A stretch of DNA of 9,555 bases. It comes from JAZDLO01 sp043801935. Its GTDB lineage: Bacteria > Actinomycetota > Thermoleophilia > RBG-16-64-13. Shown here in pieces: positions 6,648 through 9,555 of the stretch; the stretch's first letter is position 1; each line of letters starts with the position of its first letter. Made by a program: the position numbers and the translations under genes. The notes beneath the pieces are model-generated. The model saw nothing but the letters and a program-made list of their open reading frames with translations, did not search any database and was not told the DNA's origin. The DNA lies in assembly GCA_043801935.1 (NCBI GenBank), contig JAZDLO010000164.1:1-9555 (forward strand), read 5' to 3'.

Positions 6648-6695
6648 GCCGGGTGCTTTCGACCTAGACTCAGGTAGACAACATTCGAACGTGCA

Positions 6696-6720
6696 TTGAT
6701 CAGCTGCGCTTCGCGATCAA
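6696..6720 (+). promoter_or_regulatory. Leader hairpin next to the ribosome binding site of the SLH-propeller gene
   Basis: TTGATC (6696-6701) pairs with GATCAA (6715-6720); inside it GCG (6706-6708) pairs with CGC (6712-6714), leaving a 4-base bulge. The hairpin ends six bases before the strong ribosome binding site GGGGAGG (6727-6733), which lies six bases before ATG 6740. It could influence translation or mRNA stability, but there is no further evidence. Confidence 0.3.
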
Positions 6721-6739
6721 GAGTCTGGGGAGGATCGTC

Positions 6740-8347
6740 ATGCGTCTCAAGCCTGTCATACTCACTTCGATCGTGGGAAGAAACCGTCGGCGACTGCTGG
6801 TGAGCCTGTGCACTGGTGCCATCGTGCTGGTGGCTCTGCTGGTGTCGATCGTATCGCTGGCCTTGGCCGTTGACGGCTTCCCCGACGTCCCTGCCACCCA
6901 CCCGTACCACGACGCCGTGGCCGATCTCGCATCCCGGGGCGTCATTAGCGGGTACACCAATGGCGACTTTGGTCCGGGGGACCCGGTCACGCGCCAGCAA
7001 TTCGCCAAGATGATCGTGCGTACCGGGGAATACCCCGTATCACTGAGTGACATCTGTCCCTTCACCGACGTGGCCCTGCAGGTGGGCACTGATCCCCTAT
7101 ATCCCTCTCGATACGTGGCGGTGGCCGCGGCTCACGGGATCACGATCGGCAAAACGGCCACCACCTTCGACCCCTACGCCTACATCACTCGTTACCAGGT
7201 CATAACCATGGTCGTTCGAGCGGCCGACGATCTGCAGCCGGGTCTGCTGGCAGTTCCTCCGCCACTTTGGACCGGGACTGCCGGTTGGGGGAACGATCCC
7301 ACCCACGGGGCCAACGCCGCCCGGGCTGAGTACAATGGCCTGCTGGCCGGACTCGACCTCTCTGCTCTCAGCCCCTATGGGAACATGAACCGGGGCGAGG
7401 TGGCCCAGGTCTTGCACAATCTGCTGGGCAAGCTCACGCCCACCACGACCACCACGACCGCCACATCGACGACCACGACCACCGAGGTCACGACCACGAC
7501 CACGTCATCGTCGACGACCACGACCTCGTCGACCACGACTACGACTGCCTTCGGTGGCGGCAATGGGCTCATCGCCTACGTGTCTTTCCGGGACGGCAAC
7601 GCCGAGATCTATGTGATGGGGGATAACGACGCCGCACCGGCGCGCCTGACGAACAACCCAGAGATTGACGATTGGCCCGATTGGTCGCCCGACGGTACGC
7701 GCATCGCCTTTACACGCTACACGGGCGGTGCGCCCGACATTTACGCGATGAACGCCGACGGCACGATGCAGGTCAACCTCACTACCAATGCGGCCACCGA
7801 TTCTGGCCCCGCCTGGTCACCCGACGGCACGCGCATCGCCTTCCATTCCAATCGCGGCGGCGGTGCCCTGCAAATCTGGCTGATGAAGGCCGACGGCACA
7901 GGGTTGCTTCCGCTCACGAGCACCCTCCAGCTCAACAGCAGTCCTGACTGGTCGCCCGACGGCAACCGCATCGCCTTCGAGTCCTACCGCGACGGCCAGC
8001 GCGAGATTTACGTGATGAACGCAGACGGCACCGCGCCGACCCGACTGACGTTCAGCGGCAACAACTACGGGCCGCAATGGTCGCCGAGCGGTGACCGGAT
8101 CGTGTTCAGTTCCTCGAACGGCATCTGGTCGATCAAGTCGGACGGCACACAGTTGACCCAGTTGACGATCAACGCCGGGCCACTGATCTTTGACCTGCAC
8201 CCCGCCTGGTCGCCCGACGGCACCCAGATCGTATTTGACTCCAAGCGCAGCGGCAACCAGGACCTCTATGTAATGAAAGCCGATGGGACAGGCATGCAGC
8301 AGATCACGACCAACGCCAGTATGGACACGAATCCCTCCTGGCGTTGA
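6740..8347 (+). CDS. S-layer-anchored protein: three SLH repeats, Thr linker, six-bladed PD40/TolB-like propeller
   Basis: A 535-residue surface protein. Residues 1-44 form a long signal sequence (RNRRR then a hydrophobic core, likely cleaved after ALA 41-43). Three SLH repeats follow at about 47-94 (FPDVPATHPYHDAVADLASR, then GYTNGDFGPGDPVTRQQFAK), 108-160 and 180-230; they should hold the protein to secondary wall polymer. A Thr/Ser linker spans about 234-270. Residues 271-535 are a beta-propeller with the PD40 signature WSPDGxxIAF: Trp at 315, 359, 404, 447 and 490, plus a terminal Trp534, spaced 43-45 residues. The first strand (LIAYVSFRDGNAEIYVM) and the last SWR probably close one blade, giving six blades. 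Other blade marks are the DxYVMNADGT turns. Propellers of this kind usually bind proteins or glycans; no catalytic domain is visible. The ribosome binding site is strong. Confidence 0.92.
   Translation: MRLKPVILTSIVGRNRRRLLVSLCTGAIVLVALLVSIVSLALAVDGFPDVPATHPYHDAVADLASRGVISGYTNGDFGPGDPVTRQQFAKMIVRTGEYPVSLSDICPFTDVALQVGTDPLYPSRYVAVAAAHGITIGKTATTFDPYAYITRYQVITMVVRAADDLQPGLLAVPPPLWTGTAGWGNDPTHGANAARAEYNGLLAGLDLSALSPYGNMNRGEVAQVLHNLLGKLTPTTTTTTATSTTTTTEVTTTTTSSSTTTTSSTTTTTAFGGGNGLIAYVSFRDGNAEIYVMGDNDAAPARLTNNPEIDDWPDWSPDGTRIAFTRYTGGAPDIYAMNADGTMQVNLTTNAATDSGPAWSPDGTRIAFHSNRGGGALQIWLMKADGTGLLPLTSTLQLNSSPDWSPDGNRIAFESYRDGQREIYVMNADGTAPTRLTFSGNNYGPQWSPSGDRIVFSSSNGIWSIKSDGTQLTQLTINAGPLIFDLHPAWSPDGTQIVFDSKRSGNQDLYVMKADGTGMQQITTNASMDTNPSWR
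7438..7549 (+). repeat. Low-complexity (ACC/ACG)n tract encoding the Thr-rich linker
   Basis: An imperfect trinucleotide array of Thr codons (mostly ACC and ACG) interrupted by Ser, Ala, Glu and Val codons. It encodes an extended, probably glycosylated spacer between the SLH anchor and the propeller. Such arrays change length by slippage; the open frame seen on the opposite strand is an artefact of the repeat. Confidence 0.85.
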
Positions 8348-8391
8348 ACGAGAAGGATCTGTCTCATGTGAGTTAGAGAGAGAGGAATTAT

Positions 8392-8426
8392 GGGGTTTTG
8401 GGGGCGCGGGACGCTCCCAAAACCCC
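8392..8426 (+). terminator. Long hairpin after the SLH-propeller gene
   Basis: GGGGTTTTGGG (8392-8402) pairs exactly with CCCAAAACCCC (8416-8426). The stem extends inward by one G-T pair and GCG/CGC to a 5-base loop, giving 15 paired positions. It lies 45 bases after the stop codon. There is no T tract, so it may act as an RNA 3' end or transcription barrier rather than a textbook terminator. Confidence 0.5.
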
Positions 8427-8452
8427 ACCCATCAATCATTAGCACCATTCAA

Positions 8453-8817
8453 GAACGACCCGAATACAAGAATCTACCTGACGAGGCCGTGGGCATTGTC
8501 GATTGTGAAACGGCTGCTCCGCGCAATCTCGCCATCTCCGAGGACGGGCTAGCCCAGCCGCTTGGCGCACTCAGGCTTGCCTTCCATGGACACGGGGCGC
8601 CATGCTTTATTGTCTCTCTGACGTCGTCTTGCACCGTGCTCACATGAGACAGCCGCAGTGGGTGGCGGCGGTCGATCTGCTCCCCACCCAGTTGGTCGCC
8701 ACCAGACGGTCGCTGTTGGAGAAGGCAGCAGCTGAGGAAGCCTTGATCATGGCCTTTCACTTCCCATTCCCCGGACTCGGCCGTGTGCTGCCGTGAGCCG
8801 ATGGCCGGCGAGTTTGA
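8453..8817 (+). pseudogene. C-terminal half of a metallo-beta-lactamase-fold hydrolase
   Basis: Two frames together resemble the second half of an MBL-fold protein. The first (8453 to about 8600) gives ISEDGLAQPLGALRLAFHGH, matching the stretch before the GHTPGH motif, which is degraded here. The second (about 8602-8796) gives MLYCLSDVVLHRAHMRQPQW, then VAAVDLLPTQLVATRRSLLE and IMAFHFPFPGLGRVLP. LSDVVLH and the AHFPFPGLGRV-type end carry the metal-binding Asp and final His of the fold. The TGA at 8794-8796 is followed in frame by ADGRRV and another stop, as expected if a CGA Arg codon became TGA. The HxHxDH half is absent. Frameshift, nonsense change and 5' truncation mark it as dead. The specific enzyme cannot be named. 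Confidence 0.72.
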
Positions 8818-8838
8818 GATGAAGAGGGGGCGTACCTT

Positions 8839-9214
8839 ATGCCGAACGTTGCGAAGTTGGAGGTCAAGGAGGATGTCCGATGCCTAGTCAAGGCGCTGCG
8901 CCACAGGGACATGAAAGTAAGGGACTCCGCGGCGGTAGCCCTGGGACGGATCGGGGACGCCCCGGGCGATGGAGCCGCTCGTAGCCGAACTGAAGAGGGT
9001 GCATGATCCCCATACCCCGGGGCGCGGGGAGAGCGACCTGCGGCGACTCGCGGGTATAGCCCTGGGTCAGATCGGGGACGCTCGGGCCGTCGAGCTGCTC
9101 AAGGCCGCGTTGGAGGACAAGGCGTTGCGGCAATACGCGGCGCGGGCCGTGGGTCAGATCGCGGATCCGGGCCGTCGAGCCGCTCGGGGCCGCGCTTTCT
9201 CCCGACCGAGTTAG
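8839..9214 (+). pseudogene. HEAT-repeat (PBS-lyase-like) protein with two frameshifts
   Basis: ATG 8839 follows a good ribosome binding site (GAAGAGGGGG, 8821-8830). The first frame gives DVRCLVKALRHRDMKVRDSA and AVALGRIGDA to about 8960. An extra C in the run at 8960-8963 then shifts reading; the next frame continues MEPLVAELKRVHDPHTPGRG, LRRLAGIALGQIGDARAVEL, LKAALEDKALRQYAARAVGQ and IADP to about 9168. A second one-base shift there hides RAVEPLGAALSP in the third frame. These are short HEAT-like repeats with the V/A-R-x-x-A-A-x-A-L-G-x-I-G-D-x-R-A-V pattern, which form an alpha-solenoid for protein binding. About three to four repeats are present. As written, the first frame ends at a TGA at 9004-9006, so no full product is made. 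Confidence 0.75.
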
Positions 9215-9555
9215 CTCTGCTCGTGTGACTTGCCGGATAAGGAGAACCAGTTGCCGGTCTTGCTCGTCGCGCGGATGCCCGTGGCGAGATGACGGTTTTG
9301 GTCTTCCAGCCTCGACCGTCACCAACCTGGCATGGCGATGCCCCCGAGCGGCGGTGGGATGAGTCGGAGATCTTGCACGAGCCGCGCGTTTGAGAAGCCC
9401 TGCCAGTGGGCACTCGGTGAATAGAGAAGCGGCATGTGCGCTTGTTGAACGGTGCGCCGTTCGAGTGCGGTCGGTAGTATGAAGATGCACCTCAAGTCGG
9501 TGGCACCGTTGGTGTCGTCGGAAGCCGGGGGAGTGGTGGCGGTCCGAAGTCGGAC
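9215..9555. other. No recognisable gene; one hairpin and a possible partial start
   Basis: I see no supported gene in this 340-base stretch. A stem TTGAACGG (9445-9452) with CCGTTCGA (9457-9464), one G-T pair and loop TGCG, is present. An ATG at 9479 opens a frame that runs off the window (MKMHLKSVAPLVSSEAGG...), but it has no ribosome binding site and is too short to judge. Confidence 0.45.

Noticed and set aside
7438..7549. CRISPR-like or tandem regulatory array
   Set aside because: It is an in-frame Thr codon repeat with no spacers of uniform length.
7375..7572. Val/Asp-rich minus-strand frame over the linker
   Set aside because: Reverse reading of the (ACC/ACG)n tract, not a protein.
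8390..8647. ATG 8390 with a GAGAGAGG ribosome-binding-like site as a real small gene
   Set aside because: Its first codons are the hairpin arms themselves and the rest matches half of a frameshifted MBL hydrolase, so an independent gene is unlikely.
9479..9555. Start of a new gene at the window end
   Set aside because: No ribosome binding site, only 25 codons visible, and no recognisable motif.

Overview
The window is a GC-rich bacterial segment. Nearly all coding signal is on the plus strand. S-layer homology (SLH) modules, a threonine-rich spacer leading to a beta-propeller, and a Tat-type lipoprotein signal point to a monoderm or S-layer-bearing lineage. A deep-branching member of the Actinomycetota would fit, but that placement is inferred from style and composition only; there is no rRNA or housekeeping marker here.

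Layout: (1) 10-247, minus strand, a decayed fragment resembling the core of a PD-(D/E)XK-type nuclease (NucS/DUF91-like). (2) 266-638, a gene-free leader with overlapping inverted repeats. (3) 639-2147, an intact exported FAD-dependent oxidoreductase lipoprotein. (4) 2144-2941, two remnants back to back: an SLH-domain tail with an in-frame TGA, then the last ~85 codons of a UDP-glucose 6-dehydrogenase with a frameshift and a TAG in place of a conserved Trp. (5) 3139-5873, an intact two-gene operon: a membrane-anchored TPR protein overlapping, by GTGA, an O-antigen ligase/polymerase-like (Wzy_C) membrane protein. (6) 5914-6156, an intact small unknown protein followed by a near-perfect intrinsic terminator. 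(7) 6263-6624, a minus-strand C-terminal scrap facing an IS3-family transposase 3' end with a frameshift. (8) 6740-8347, an intact surface protein: signal anchor, three SLH repeats, Thr linker and a six-bladed TolB/PD40-like propeller, with a long hairpin after it. (9) 8453-8817, the C-terminal half of a metallo-beta-lactamase-fold hydrolase with frameshift and nonsense change. (10) 8839-9214, a HEAT-repeat (PBS-lyase-like) gene with a good ribosome binding site but two frameshifts. (11) 9215-9555, no recognisable gene.

The intact genes share a cell-envelope theme: an exported redox lipoprotein, polysaccharide polymerisation or ligation with a TPR partner, and an S-layer-anchored propeller protein. 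The ugd fragment (UDP-glucuronate supply) fits the same theme and may be left from a larger polysaccharide locus. The most striking property is decay: seven gene remnants lie between five intact genes, several with nonsense substitutions that simple homopolymer sequencing errors would not explain. I do not see a convincing new multi-gene system. The best candidates for a second look are the TPR/Wzy pair, the small 80-residue protein, and the FAD-oxidoreductase/SLH junction.
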